Shown here in pieces: positions 43,061 to 50,816 of a stretch of DNA of 64,000 bases (position 1 is its first letter; the number at the start of each line of letters is the position of its first letter). The position numbers and the translations under genes are program-made. This DNA is from Mesobacillus subterraneus. GTDB lineage: Bacteria; Bacillota; Bacilli; Bacillales; Cytobacillaceae. The stretch is from NCBI RefSeq assembly GCF_023715485.1, contig NZ_JAMBOF010000018.1:1-64000 (forward strand). The letters run 5' to 3'. Under the pieces are notes generated by a model. That model did no database searches, had not been told where the DNA came from, and saw only the letters and a program-made list of their open reading frames with translations.

Positions 43061-43359
43061 ACGATATAAGCCTCTCGGTTTCATAAATTTGTGTGTGTAA
43101 CTTACATACTACAATTATCGGATAATAATAAAACTTCGTAAAGCTAAATATTTCTGGATAACCCTCTTATTTAATAACTGTTTTTTCACGAAAAGAGATA
43201 CGGCTTATGAAATTTATACCACTTAAAATAACATTTTCCATTCTTTTGGCCGAGTTTTCACTTTGGATTTCAGGGAATTTATAAGTGGATATGGCTGAAA
43301 GTGAGGTGAAGTAAATTAAATGCCAGCAAGCGTTCATAAAAAAATAGGAGTGAAGATTT
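43061..43359. other. Divergent intergenic region
   Basis: 300 bp between the MFS and hydrolase genes with no supported gene. GAAATTTATACCACTTA (43208-43224) and a reversed relative, GAATTTATAAGTGG (43275-43288), form an imperfect inverted pair. Nothing else is recognisable. Confidence 0.4.
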
Positions 43360-43983
43360 TTGAAGAAGTACATAAAAAGCCTGGCAGCTGCAGCAATGCT
43401 GCTTCTTGCACTGAGTATTTCCCAGCCTGAAGCACAGGCAGCACAAATGGTAAGAATGGGGTCAACTGGCTCAGACGTTACATATATTCAATCGGTTTTA
43501 AAGAAGCTAGGGTATTTCCCTGCTGAAACAACTGGTTACTATGGACCTGTAACAAGTAACACAGTTAAGCAGTTTCAACAGGATTTTGGGCTCGAAATGA
43601 CCGGAGAGATCGGGCCAAAGACGTCTAGATTGATAAACGATATTGAGATGATGGCCCATGTTGTGTACGGTGAATCCAGGGGTGAAGTTTACCATGGACA
43701 AGTTGCCGTCGCAGCTGTAATTTTAAATCGGGTTGAATCAAATGATTTTCCCGATACAGTTTATGATGTTATCTTTCAGCGAAATGCTTTTACAGCCGTG
43801 AATGATGGCCAATATAATCTTAAACCGGATTATAACGCCTTTCACGCCGTAAAGGACGCTTTGCTCGGCTGGGATCCTACTTATGGCTCGGTCTATTATT
43901 ATAATCCTAAGCTTGCAACTGACCAGTGGATTTTTACACGGACAGTCACGAAACAGATCGGCAATCATCATTTTGCATATTAA
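43360..43983 (+). CDS. Secreted cell wall hydrolase, SleB/CwlJ type with peptidoglycan-binding domain
   Basis: Exported lytic enzyme: signal peptide (residues 1-28, cleavage near AQA-AQM), a PG_binding_1 domain (about 30-92, GSDVTYIQSVLKKLGYFPAETTG split around GYYGPVTSNTVKQFQ), and a Hydrolase_2 catalytic domain (about 95-207) with the Glu in MMAHVVYGESRGEVYHGQVA. It resembles the spore cortex-lytic enzyme SleB and vegetative YkvT. 207 aa, shorter than SleB (about 305), closer to YkvT. Start is TTG 43360 with AGGAGTGAAG upstream. The preceding 300 bp have no gene. No YpeB gene is adjacent, which argues against true SleB. Confidence 0.9.
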   Translation: MKKYIKSLAAAAMLLLALSISQPEAQAAQMVRMGSTGSDVTYIQSVLKKLGYFPAETTGYYGPVTSNTVKQFQQDFGLEMTGEIGPKTSRLINDIEMMAHVVYGESRGEVYHGQVAVAAVILNRVESNDFPDTVYDVIFQRNAFTAVNDGQYNLKPDYNAFHAVKDALLGWDPTYGSVYYYNPKLATDQWIFTRTVTKQIGNHHFAY

Positions 43984-43991
43984 ACCTTGTA

Positions 43992-44023
43992 TGGCATCGA
44001 TTCTTAAAGGGATCGGTGCTTTT
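43992..44023 (+). terminator. Terminator after hydrolase gene
   Basis: Stem GCATCGAT / ATCGGTGC (one G-U pair), then TTTTTA. Confidence 0.7.
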
Positions 44024-44092
44024 TACATTTAAAAGGAAATATAAGGACAAACTAACCACATTATTGAGGGAGAAATAGAAGGGGTGAGCGGC

Positions 44093-44221
44093 ATGAAAAA
44101 GAATGAAAAGGACTTCAAGCTAAGCTATGAGTCTGACGGGAAAATGGATGAAAAGAAAGATGAAGGGAAGAAAAAGGATAAAAGCGCTAACTTTTTTAAT
44201 ACAACACCGGATAGTGAGTAG
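44093..44221 (+). CDS. Small highly charged protein, 42 aa
   Basis: Short frame with GGGGTGAG about 6 bp upstream of ATG 44093. Composition is extreme: Lys and Asp/Glu dominate (KMDEKKDEGKKKDKS), with no hydrophobic segment, and it ends SANFFNTTPDSE. No recognised family. It lies 22 bp ahead of the GNAT gene whose ribosome site follows its stop, so it may be cotranslated. Reality as a gene is likely but not proven. Confidence 0.55.
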   Translation: MKKNEKDFKLSYESDGKMDEKKDEGKKKDKSANFFNTTPDSE

Positions 44222-44242
44222 CGGTGGGAAAGGAGCAGGAAG

Positions 44243-44761
44243 ATGGCTGAAGAACAGATTGTGCAGGCAACAGAAAATGATTTGCCTGTTATCGGTGAGA
44301 TGTTTGGAGAGTGTAAGGAATATCTTGAAACTCGAGGGATTTTACAATGGGACGAGAAATATCCTAACCATGAATATTTTGTAAATGCAATGAAGGGTGA
44401 GGAATTGTTTATCTTAAAAAAAGGTGTCGATACTCTTGGAGCAATGGTCCTCGATGAGTGGCAGACTCCAGAATGGGAAGGTGCAAATTGGACTGAGATT
44501 GACGGAAAGCCGCTGATCCTCCATTCGTTTTGTGTCGATCCCTCTGCTCAGGGAGGCGGCTATGGGAGCAAGATGCTCCAGTTTGCCGAGGATTTTGCAA
44601 AGGATAATGGATATGCAGCCCTGCGCCTAGATACATACTCAGGAAATGAGGGAGCAGTCAGATTTTACGAGAAAAGAGATTATCAGAATACAGGAGAAGT
44701 GATGTTGTCAGGAAAGCCAGTAGGACATGAAAAATACGTTTGTTTTGAGAAGTTATTTTGA
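44243..44761 (+). CDS. GNAT family N-acetyltransferase
   Basis: 172-aa GNAT enzyme. SFCVDPSAQGGGYGSKMLQFAED (around residues 95-116) holds the acetyl-CoA loop QGGGYGSK, followed by LRLDTYSGNEGAVRFYEKRDY, the classical C-terminal motif. AAAGGAGCAGG precedes ATG 44243. Possibly coupled to the small charged-protein gene upstream. Acceptor unknown. Confidence 0.88.
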   Translation: MAEEQIVQATENDLPVIGEMFGECKEYLETRGILQWDEKYPNHEYFVNAMKGEELFILKKGVDTLGAMVLDEWQTPEWEGANWTEIDGKPLILHSFCVDPSAQGGGYGSKMLQFAEDFAKDNGYAALRLDTYSGNEGAVRFYEKRDYQNTGEVMLSGKPVGHEKYVCFEKLF

Positions 44762-44769
44762 TTTGAACG

Positions 44770-44808
44770 GAAACCCTGTCATCTAATCTGGAAGCCAGGG
44801 TTTCTTTG
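44770..44808. terminator. Bidirectional terminator
   Basis: Stem GAAACCCTG / CAGGGTTTC with a 17-nt loop between the convergent GNAT and 44810 genes; T-rich on the right. Confidence 0.8.
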
Positions 44809-44809
44809 T

Positions 44810-45100
44810 TTATAGTTTTACAATGACTTCGGTTCCATCATGTAATTTAGCATCTACAAGGACCATTCCTTTGTAATTGCCTAGATCACGGATAATTTCG
44901 TGCATTAGCTGCTTGTTTAAAACGACCTTAAAAAGCTCTGCGGGAACAGTTTTATGCTTAAGGTCCTGGTTAGCCCATTTGTGCAGCTGGCTGTGGAATT
45001 TATTTGATGTAAGAATTAAACTAGCAGCTTTTAAGATTGTGTAAGGAACAGGGAGGTAAAAAGATATATTCTTTGAGGTTTTAACTTTTACTTTTATCAT
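44810..45100 (-). CDS. Hypothetical protein, third gene of DUF2089 operon
   Basis: 96-aa basic protein, MIKVKVKTSKNISFYLPVPY at the start and KGMVLVDAKLHDGTEVIVKL at the end. The ends resemble the beta-rich YvlB/DUF4097-like part of the preceding gene product (compare VKIRV...VNVPIKLVKAILK with FYLPVPYTILKAASLIL), so the two may be paralogous modules. ATG 45100 lies 6 bp after the previous stop without a clear ribosome site, suggesting translational coupling. Function unknown; probably acts with its operon partners. Confidence 0.65.
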   Translation of the reverse strand: MIKVKVKTSKNISFYLPVPYTILKAASLILTSNKFHSQLHKWANQDLKHKTVPAELFKVVLNKQLMHEIIRDLGNYKGMVLVDAKLHDGTEVIVKL

Positions 45101-45106
45101 GGCAAT

Positions 45107-45490
45107 TTATTCGATTGTAACTTTAACGGTATCGCCGTTTGCGGATTGTATATCAACAATATTGCCATCCAGTTCATTTTCAATGGCATCAATCAGCAGA
45201 TTAATATCAAGATCCTTAACATATTGCTGTGATTGAGGAATACTTGCTGCGATGCTATGCCCAGTTTTCAGGATTGCTTTCACAAGCTTGATCGGCACAT
45301 TTACGTTTACATTGTCATTTTCCTTGGATACTACACGGATTTTCAATGTCTTATCTAAGTATTTATTCAGTTTTTTAGGCTCCAAGTCAGCTCCCTTTTC
45401 TTTTAGAACAGAAAGCAACTCTGCTCCTTTTTCAGAATCGATTTTTCCTTCCTGGATCATCGTTAAAACTTTTGTGATTTCTTCCTTCAT
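45107..45490 (-). CDS. SHOCT-like/YvlB-type protein
   Basis: 127-aa protein. The N-terminal EEITKVLTMIQEGKIDSEKGAELLSVLKEKG is a SHOCT-like helical hairpin (about residues 3-35) typical of YvlB and related proteins, followed by a beta-rich region ending IVDIQSANGDTVKVTIE. In B. subtilis yvlB lies in a LiaRS-independent sigma-W-linked membrane-stress operon, but that context is not seen here. AGGAGG precedes ATG 45490. It lies 12 bp after the DUF2089 gene and 6 bp before the third gene, so one operon. Confidence 0.75.
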   Translation of the reverse strand: MKEEITKVLTMIQEGKIDSEKGAELLSVLKEKGADLEPKKLNKYLDKTLKIRVVSKENDNVNVNVPIKLVKAILKTGHSIAASIPQSQQYVKDLDINLLIDAIENELDGNIVDIQSANGDTVKVTIE

Positions 45491-45502
45491 TCTGACTCCT
45501 CC

Positions 45503-45868
45503 TTATTCACCTTTTAAAAGTTTGATTGCGTCTTCAGGAGAAATTTCTCCTTTTTCCAGCATGGTAACGATTCTCTTTTCATCTAGCTCATTTTTCTTTT
45601 GGGTATCATAACCAAGGGAAGTGATAATATCGTTCAGCTTTCCGCGAACAGTTGGATAGGAGACTCCGAGCTCTTTTTCAACTTCTTTAATATTTCCACG
45701 GGATACCAGGAAGATTTCTACGAACTGAAGCTGTTCCTTCGTTAATGAAGCGAGCTTTGAGAGCTCAAATTCATTTTCAATAGTCGTTTCACAATGATTA
45801 CATTTTAGTTTGGTGATTTTCAAGGTTCGAGTGCATACCGGACAATTTGTGATAACAGGATAAGCCAT
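45503..45868 (-). CDS. DUF2089 domain protein with zinc ribbon and HTH
   Basis: 121-aa putative DNA-binding regulator. An N-terminal zinc ribbon is visible (CPVC and CNHC, residues 9-12 and 24-27), followed by a helix-turn-helix, LTKEQLQFVEIFLVSRGN and KEVEKELGVSYPTVRGKLNDII, and a C-terminal SHOCT-like helix (MLEKGEISPEDAIKLLKGE). This is the DUF2089 architecture. AAAGGAGG precedes ATG 45868. As the first gene of a three-gene operon it is likely the autoregulator of the membrane- or envelope-related products downstream (inference). Confidence 0.87.
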   Translation of the reverse strand: MAYPVITNCPVCTRTLKITKLKCNHCETTIENEFELSKLASLTKEQLQFVEIFLVSRGNIKEVEKELGVSYPTVRGKLNDIITSLGYDTQKKNELDEKRIVTMLEKGEISPEDAIKLLKGE

Positions 45869-45897
45869 AACTGCCTCCTTTCGTGTTATTTAAATTC

Positions 45898-45926
45898 ATT
45901 TTATGGGCATTGAATCAAAAAGTAAA
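45898..45926 (-). promoter_or_regulatory. Promoter of DUF2089 operon
   Basis: Minus strand TTTACT (45921-45926), 17-bp spacer, TAAAAT (45898-45903), 30 bp before the start codon. Confidence 0.6.
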
Positions 45927-46335
45927 TATTTATTTTAAAATATATTAAATAAATTAACTTATGTATTAACTTTTTTAATTTTGATATTAACTTCTTTGTA
46001 TTTGGGATAAAAAAACCTGTCCTTCGTCATATATCGATTTAAAGGGTTTTGTTTTCGGATGTTTTCTTATTAAAACACAAAGGGATGGACGTATGAATTG
46101 GCATACGTCTTTTTCTTTATTAAGGTTCTTACAGAATTTCATTAACTCTGACATAGCAACTGACATCCTTATTATAAAGGACAATAAGCATTGTACAATT
46201 TAAAAAAAGGGTCCCGTTTTGAGTACTAGTTTATTGATCTTTATAAGCTGGTCGATAAAAAGCTGCTGATACACTCATCTAGGATCAAGAGGGCCGCGAT
46301 TATCGGTTTGGGAATTAGGTTAAGCACCCGATCTG
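45927..46335. other. Long gene-poor region, left part
   Basis: No credible gene. A 65-codon minus-strand frame at 45987-46184 lacks a ribosome site and family resemblance. A 38-codon plus-strand open stretch from about 46231 (reading FIDLYKLVDKKLLIHSSRIK) lacks a start codon and could be a fragment of a lost gene. Very AT-rich. Confidence 0.4.
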
Positions 46336-46530
46336 ATAAATAAACGGAAAAATTCCGCTTAAATAGTAATTACTTTTAAAAAAGACTTAAATAGACGGAG
46401 ATATTCCGCCTATTGTTTTAAAAAAATCATAAATGGGCGATTTTGCTTTGCATAATCGGAAAAACTCCCCTTATTTTCCCCTGAAACGAGCTCCTTTCTG
46501 CATTTAACCGGAAAATCTCCGCTAATTTTT
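46336..46530. repeat. Degenerate ~52-bp repeat array (CGGA-N5-TCCG palindromes)
   Basis: Four units, cores at 46345 (CGGAAAAATTCCG), 46396 (CGGAGATATTCCG), 46457 (CGGAAAAACTCCC) and 46509 (CGGAAAATCTCCG), each flanked by AAATA/AAATN and CTTA/CTAA-like sequence. Spacing is 51, 61 and 52 bp. The palindromic core and ~52-bp spacing recur in the array at 63204-63579, whose sequence otherwise differs. Confidence 0.7.
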
Positions 46531-46571
46531 TCTTTTACTGGTTACTCAATTCATATTCAAAGATCCAAGAG

Positions 46572-46621
46572 AACCTCATTTTTCTGCATTTCGGTGAACC
46601 GTATCACAAGGAAATGAGGTT
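46572..46621. repeat. Inverted repeat with 30-nt loop
   Basis: AACCTCATTT (46572-46581) and AAATGAGGTT (46612-46621), perfect 10-bp arms. The loop contains CGGTGAACCG, itself a small palindrome. Might be part of a non-coding RNA or a mobile element relic. Confidence 0.5.
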
Positions 46622-46655
46622 TAATATAAATAAGGTTTTTGTACTCCTAATGAAG

Positions 46656-46691
46656 AAACTCGCCAATTACTATGGCGAGTTTGACTTTTTT
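46656..46691 (+). terminator. Orphan plus-strand terminator
   Basis: Stem AAACTCGCCA / TGGCGAGTTT, loop ATTACTA, then GACTTTTTT. No plus-strand gene precedes it within 1.8 kb, so an unannotated transcript such as an sRNA from the array region may end here. Confidence 0.65.
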
Positions 46692-46760
46692 ATATACCAA
46701 TAACGATGACAATACGACTGTCATTTTGGCACGTAATTTAAGAAACGCACCTCAAAACGG

Positions 46761-46785
46761 AACCCTTTAATAAGGGTTGTTTTTA
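46761..46785. terminator. Terminator next to GDPD gene
   Basis: Stem AACCCTT / AAGGGTT with loop TAAT; T5 on the plus side and CCGTTTT on the minus side. Can serve the minus-strand GDPD gene. Confidence 0.6.
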
Positions 46786-47610
46786 GTTACGTGGATCGAC
46801 GTAATCCGGATAGTCTGTAATAATGCCGTCTACCTTCATGTCGATCAGGAATTGTGCTGCTTCAGGGCTGCGGACAGTCCAGGATTGAATTTCCATGCCT
46901 AGATTATGGACTTTATCAACTAATTCCTTGGAAACAAGGCCGTAGCTTGGATTGAAATAGTCAGCATACGCAGCGAATTCCTGCAATGCTGCACCGGTCA
47001 CATGAAGCTTAGAAGAAGTCAGGACGCCAATCGGAACCTCAGGCAGAAGACTGTCCATCTTTTTCATCGATCCAAAGTTAAAAGATTGAAGGATAATCTT
47101 ATTATTTTGCGGCTTATCGAGATTCCGTTCCTTCAGTTCTTCTGCCACAGCTTCCTCAATTCCTGGATAAAGCTCAGGAGCTTTTAATTCTATTAAAATA
47201 CCGATTTTTCCGTGGTAGCGGTCGAGCACTTCGTCAAAAGTAGGGATTTTTTCACCAGCAAACTGCTCACCTTTGAAGCTTCCAGCATCAAGACTTCTTA
47301 GCTGCTCTAAGGTCAGGTCACCAACCTTCCCTGTGCCATCCGTTGTTCGATCGACTGTAGTATCATGGATGACGACCAATTGGCCATCCTTGCTTCTCTG
47401 GACGTCAATTTCAATGTAATCAGCTTTCATTTCAAGTCCTTTGTCAAATGCAGCAATGGTGTTTTCCGGTGCATACCCTGCTGCTCCGCGATGAGCAACA
47501 GTGTCGAACTGCCTTAATTCACCAGTAGTAGGCTCCGCAGCAAACGCTTGTTGAAAAGGGTTTAGCAAAAAAGTTAAAGCAAGTCCTGTTCCGATTAAAG
47601 TTTTTTTCAT
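46783..47610 (-). CDS. Secreted glycerophosphodiester phosphodiesterase
   Basis: GDPD-family enzyme releasing sn-glycerol 3-phosphate from glycerophosphodiesters, outside the membrane. Signal peptide at residues 1-25 (cleavage near AFA-AEP). The catalytic motif VAHRGAAGYAPENT holds the His-Arg and the Glu-Asn, then EIDVQRSKDGQLVVIHD with metal-binding Glu-Asp and the second His. The C-terminal WTVRSPEAAQFLIDMKVDGIITDYPD completes the barrel. 275 aa, as B. subtilis GlpQ (293 aa) without a large extension. ATG 47610 follows GGAGATGGAG; the frame extends 11 codons upstream without support. Monocistronic. Confidence 0.93.
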   Translation of the reverse strand: MKKTLIGTGLALTFLLNPFQQAFAAEPTTGELRQFDTVAHRGAAGYAPENTIAAFDKGLEMKADYIEIDVQRSKDGQLVVIHDTTVDRTTDGTGKVGDLTLEQLRSLDAGSFKGEQFAGEKIPTFDEVLDRYHGKIGILIELKAPELYPGIEEAVAEELKERNLDKPQNNKIILQSFNFGSMKKMDSLLPEVPIGVLTSSKLHVTGAALQEFAAYADYFNPSYGLVSKELVDKVHNLGMEIQSWTVRSPEAAQFLIDMKVDGIITDYPDYVDPRN

Positions 47611-47770
47611 TTCTCCATCTCCTCTGCATGTTTTATGTAACACTGCTAGATTAACGAAGAAATGTTTAGCGCGTATTTCACTTATGTTGAGCCAGAGTTA
47701 TAGATTATTAAAAAATACTGGTCATTTTTGCTTACTTTTCTTTACAATAATTGAGGTTTAAATCCCGCAT

Positions 47771-48217
47771 TTAAATCTCAATCCGCATAAACTTGCTGAC
47801 ATCCTTGAATCCCAGTTTTTCATATAGGCGCATTGCTTTCTCGTTAAAAGAAAAGACATTCAGGCGGACATCGTCATATCCGATGTGTTTGAATTCCACC
47901 AGGCTTTGCTCGAGCAACGCCTTCGCAACACCATTCTTCCTGAACTCCTGCTTTACATACACATCACTGATCCAGCCGATTTCCTTATGCGTAAACCAAT
48001 CCACGCTCCGATCCACCAATACCCAGCCAATCAAAGAATCATTAGTGCGCGCAACAAGAAAATAAGCTCCATGATCTAAAGAGTCCTTATATGACGCAAT
48101 CATATTCTCCTTATTGTTATCATCATTAATCCCAGTCGCCTCAGCCCTGTTGATGCCAGCAAGACTGAAGATTTCAGCCAGTTCATGTTCCGTTGCTTTG
48201 CCGTATTCTACTTCCAC
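47771..48217 (-). CDS. GNAT family N-acetyltransferase
   Basis: 148-aa GNAT enzyme with the acetyl-CoA loop in VYVKQEFRKNGVAKALLEQSL (core RKNGVAKAL) and the C-terminal NVFSFNEKAMRLYEKLGFKDVS, a textbook NxxAxxLYxKxGF motif. GTG 48217 has AGGTGATT upstream. Single gene, divergent from pcp. Acceptor unknown; such proteins often act on peptide or ribosomal protein N-termini or small amines. Confidence 0.88.
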   Translation of the reverse strand: MEVEYGKATEHELAEIFSLAGINRAEATGINDDNNKENMIASYKDSLDHGAYFLVARTNDSLIGWVLVDRSVDWFTHKEIGWISDVYVKQEFRKNGVAKALLEQSLVEFKHIGYDDVRLNVFSFNEKAMRLYEKLGFKDVSKFMRIEI

Positions 48218-48367
48218 AGAATCACCTGCTCATTTATAAGAATAGTAAAAAAAAATATAACATTAAAAGTTAAGAATCTATATATCTATCCTTAACTATA
48301 GTACAATTTTTATACAAAGACTTTTTTTTAATACTCTGATTTTTACTTAAGAAAAGAGGCTAACAAA

Positions 48368-48994
48368 ATGAAAATCCTAATCTCCGGCTTTGAGCCGTTT
48401 GGGAAGATGAGTATCAACCCTACCGAGGAATTATTAAAGGAAGCGGTAAGTTTTGATATAGAGAACGTTGAGATTTCAACGGTTTTGCTGCCAGTTAATT
48501 ATGATGAGTGCGCGGAGGAATTGATTGCGAAGATTGAGGAGGTCAATCCTGATGTAGTGATTTCATGCGGGCTGGCGGCGGGCAGGACGGCGATCACTCC
48601 TGAGCGGATTGGCATCAATATTAAGGATACTGGGTCAGGAGATCCATATCCTGATAATAGGGGCATTATTCCCACGGATGAATTGATCGACAAGGATGGT
48701 CCTGATGGTTTATTCTCGACACTGCCAAACAGACTGATTGAAGAGAATCTAAAGGCTCAGCATATTCCAGCTGCAATTTCTAATAGTGCTGGAACGTTCA
48801 TCTGCAATAATACGCTGTATGTTGTACTGAATTATATCCAGAAAAATAATCTGCCGATTAAAGCTGGTTTTATCCATTTTCCTGCATCGACAGAAATGTC
48901 GTCTCGCAATCCTGCCTTACCGTCCTTGCCGCAGGAAGTGATGACAAGTGCATTAAAGGTAATTATTCAAACTTGTGCCAGGAAAGAGTTTTAA
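48368..48994 (+). CDS. pcp: Pyroglutamyl-peptidase I
   Basis: Cysteine peptidase (family C15) that removes N-terminal 5-oxoproline from peptides. The catalytic triad is visible: Glu in TPERIGIN (about residue 81), Cys in AGTFICNNTLY (about 144) and His in FIHFPAST (about 167). The start ILISGFEPFGKMSINPTEE is the family N-terminus. 208 aa, normal. AGAGG precedes ATG 48368. It stands directly upstream of pxpBAC, which converts the liberated 5-oxoproline to glutamate, though a terminator and an interspersed repeat separate the two transcripts. Confidence 0.95.
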   Translation: MKILISGFEPFGKMSINPTEELLKEAVSFDIENVEISTVLLPVNYDECAEELIAKIEEVNPDVVISCGLAAGRTAITPERIGINIKDTGSGDPYPDNRGIIPTDELIDKDGPDGLFSTLPNRLIEENLKAQHIPAAISNSAGTFICNNTLYVVLNYIQKNNLPIKAGFIHFPASTEMSSRNPALPSLPQEVMTSALKVIIQTCARKEF

Positions 48995-49007
48995 AATGAA
49001 AAGATGT

Positions 49008-49036
49008 TGCCAGATTAAAAGAGTCTGGCATTTTTT
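49008..49036 (+). terminator. Terminator after pcp
   Basis: Stem TGCCAGA / TCTGGCA with a 9-nt loop, then T6. Confidence 0.82.
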
Positions 49037-49071
49037 GATAAAATAAGCGTATAAAATTTACTTTAAGAATT

Positions 49072-49310
49072 GTCCAGCTCCAGCGCCTAGCCCCTTGAGA
49101 CGCTTGTCTAGTTGTGCCTCCTAGAAACTCCGAAACCTCAACTCCGCCGGCAGAAGCAAAAAGCGCTTCTTTGTCGGAGTCTCCAGTTTCTGCGTTTCTG
49201 GGCAGTCGGCTACACATTTCGATTTCGGTCCTGCCAATGAAGTCAAAGAACGACTTCACTGGCAGCCCCTCGAGCGCGTATCGGGGCTGACCAAGGCGCT
49301 TGCGCTTTTC
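49072..49310. repeat. Interspersed repeat, extended 239-bp copy
   Basis: Outer ends match the copies at 21011 and 59128 (GTCCAGCTCCAGCGCCTAGC to AAGGCGCTTGCGCTTTT). The inner hairpin GCCAATGAAGTC-AAAGAAC-GACTTCACTGGC is present, and about 120 bp of extra GC-rich sequence with its own inverted pair (CCGGCAGAAGCAAAAAGCGCTTCTTTGTCGG region) is inserted on the left side. Arms AGCGCC(TA)GCCCC and GGGGCT(GACCAA)GGCGCT can pair across the element. Spurious minus-strand frames reading LKSFFDFIGRTE arise from it. Confidence 0.75.
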
Positions 49311-49326
49311 TTATAAGGAGCGTGCT

Positions 49327-50043
49327 ATGAATTTGGTTATCGTGCCGCTAGGTGATTCGGCTGTTCGCATTTCATTGGGAGATAAAATTGATGAAGGGAC
49401 GAATGGCTGTATCCGCAAGTTAATAAACAAGCTTGAAAAGGCAAAAATAAGTGGCGTAATTGAATGGGTACCCGCCTATACATCGTTGGCAATTTATTAT
49501 GAACCAGACCGCATCAGTTATGCAGCTTTATGTAAGGAACTTGAAAAGATCCATCATTCCTCAGTGCAATTTCACCAAGACAAGCCGGTTGTCTTTGAGA
49601 TTCCCGTCTGTTATGGGGGAGAAATGGGCCCTGATTTAGCGTATGTAGCTGAGTATCATGGATTGAGTGAGCAGGAAATTATTAAGCTTCATGCTAATCG
49701 TGAGTACCTAATCTATATGATGGGTTTTATGCCGGGGTTTCCATATCTCGGAGGCTTGCCCGAAAAAGTAGCGGTGCCTAGATTGGAGAATCCAAGAAAA
49801 AGTGTATTGCCCGGATCCGTTGGGATTGGCGGGAACCAGACTGGCATTTACCCTGCAGACGTTCCATCAGGCTGGAGAATAATTGGTGTAACGCCCGTCA
49901 GTTTATTTGAGCCGATAAAAGAAGAACCGTTCCTGTTAAGTGCCGGGAATTACATAAAATTCGTGCCTATCGACAAGGAGCAATTTTTAAAAATAAAGAA
50001 ACTGGGTGAGTCCTATCAGGTGAAGACTTACGCAAGGGAGTGA
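49327..50043 (+). CDS. pxpB: 5-oxoprolinase subunit PxpB
   Basis: KipI-type subunit of the ATP-dependent 5-oxoprolinase PxpABC. Recognised by [14 protein letters not shown] at the N-terminus and [40 protein letters not shown] (in parts: [13 protein letters not shown] and [14 protein letters not shown]). ATG 49327 follows AAGGAGCG; the frame from 49300 starts inside the repeat. 238 aa, normal. Four-base-scale overlaps with pxpA show translational coupling in the order B-A-C. B. subtilis KipI inhibits the sporulation kinase KinA in addition, so a dual role is possible. Confidence 0.95.
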   Translation: MNLVIVPLGDSAVRISLGDKIDEGTNGCIRKLINKLEKAKISGVIEWVPAYTSLAIYYEPDRISYAALCKELEKIHHSSVQFHQDKPVVFEIPVCYGGEMGPDLAYVAEYHGLSEQEIIKLHANREYLIYMMGFMPGFPYLGGLPEKVAVPRLENPRKSVLPGSVGIGGNQTGIYPADVPSGWRIIGVTPVSLFEPIKEEPFLLSAGNYIKFVPIDKEQFLKIKKLGESYQVKTYARE

Positions 50044-50048
50044 TGAGC

Positions 50049-50816
50049 GTGTTATCAGTTGATCTGAATTGTGATTTGGGTGAGAGCTATGGACTCTATA
50101 AGATTGGCAATGATGAGGAAGTGCTGAAGCACATTTCATCCGCCAACATTGCCTGTGGTTATCATGCTGGTGACCATAATGTCATGATGGAAACGGTAAA
50201 AATGGCAAAGTCACATGGCGTGAAAATCGGAGCGCATCCTGGCTTTCCGGATCTGCATGGATTCGGCAGGCGGGAAATAAATATGAGTCCTAGGGAAATT
50301 TATAATCTTACTGTATATCAAATTGGCGCTTTATCAGCCGTAGCGAAGGCTTGCGGCACAAAGCTTGTCCATGTGAAGCCGCATGGTGCTCTATATAATA
50401 TGGCAGCCAAGGATAAGTTGATCGCCGATGCCATTGCCGAGGCAGTAATGGATATGGATTCCGAATTAGTTTTATTCGGACTCACGGGAAGCTGGCTGGT
50501 TAAGGCTGGAGAGGAAAAAGGCTTGAAGGTGGCGCATGAAGTTTTTGCCGACAGGAATTATCAGCCGGATGGGACGTTGACACCAAGGTCATCGGCCAAT
50601 GCGATGGTGCATGATGAAGAGATTGCCACTGAAAGGTTATTGCGAATGGTCCGGGAAGGAAAAATTCAAGCAGTGGACGGTACAGACCTTGAAATCAAGG
50701 CAGATACGATCTGTATTCACGGTGATGAACCACACGCCTTAAATTTTGTAAAGAAATTGAAGCAAGCCCTTGAATATGAGGGGATTGCAGTCGGTAAAAG
50801 CTGGGTTGCAAAATGA
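50049..50816 (+). CDS. pxpA: 5-oxoprolinase subunit PxpA (LamB/YcsF)
   Basis: LamB/YcsF-family subunit, a polysaccharide-deacetylase-like barrel that carries out the hydrolytic step. Family motifs: [32 protein letters not shown] and [12 protein letters not shown] 50049 is preferred because AAGGGAG at 50034-50040 is 8 bp upstream and the family usually begins close to VDLNCD; an ATG at 50043 is also in frame but too close. 255 aa, normal. Stop overlaps the pxpC start. Confidence 0.95.
   Translation: MLSVDLNCDLGESYGLYKIGNDEEVLKHISSANIACGYHAGDHNVMMETVKMAKSHGVKIGAHPGFPDLHGFGRREINMSPREIYNLTVYQIGALSAVAKACGTKLVHVKPHGALYNMAAKDKLIADAIAEAVMDMDSELVLFGLTGSWLVKAGEEKGLKVAHEVFADRNYQPDGTLTPRSSANAMVHDEEIATERLLRMVREGKIQAVDGTDLEIKADTICIHGDEPHALNFVKKLKQALEYEGIAVGKSWVAK

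Noticed and set aside
45987-46184. 65-codon minus-strand frame in the gene-poor region
   Set aside because: No ribosome site, no recognisable family, low-complexity AT-rich DNA and no operon context.
48963-49259. 98-codon minus-strand frame reading KSFFDFIGRTE
   Set aside because: It lies wholly in the extended interspersed repeat and part of pcp; the same peptide recurs in the 59-kb repeat copy (59012-59335). It is a translation of the repeat, not a gene.
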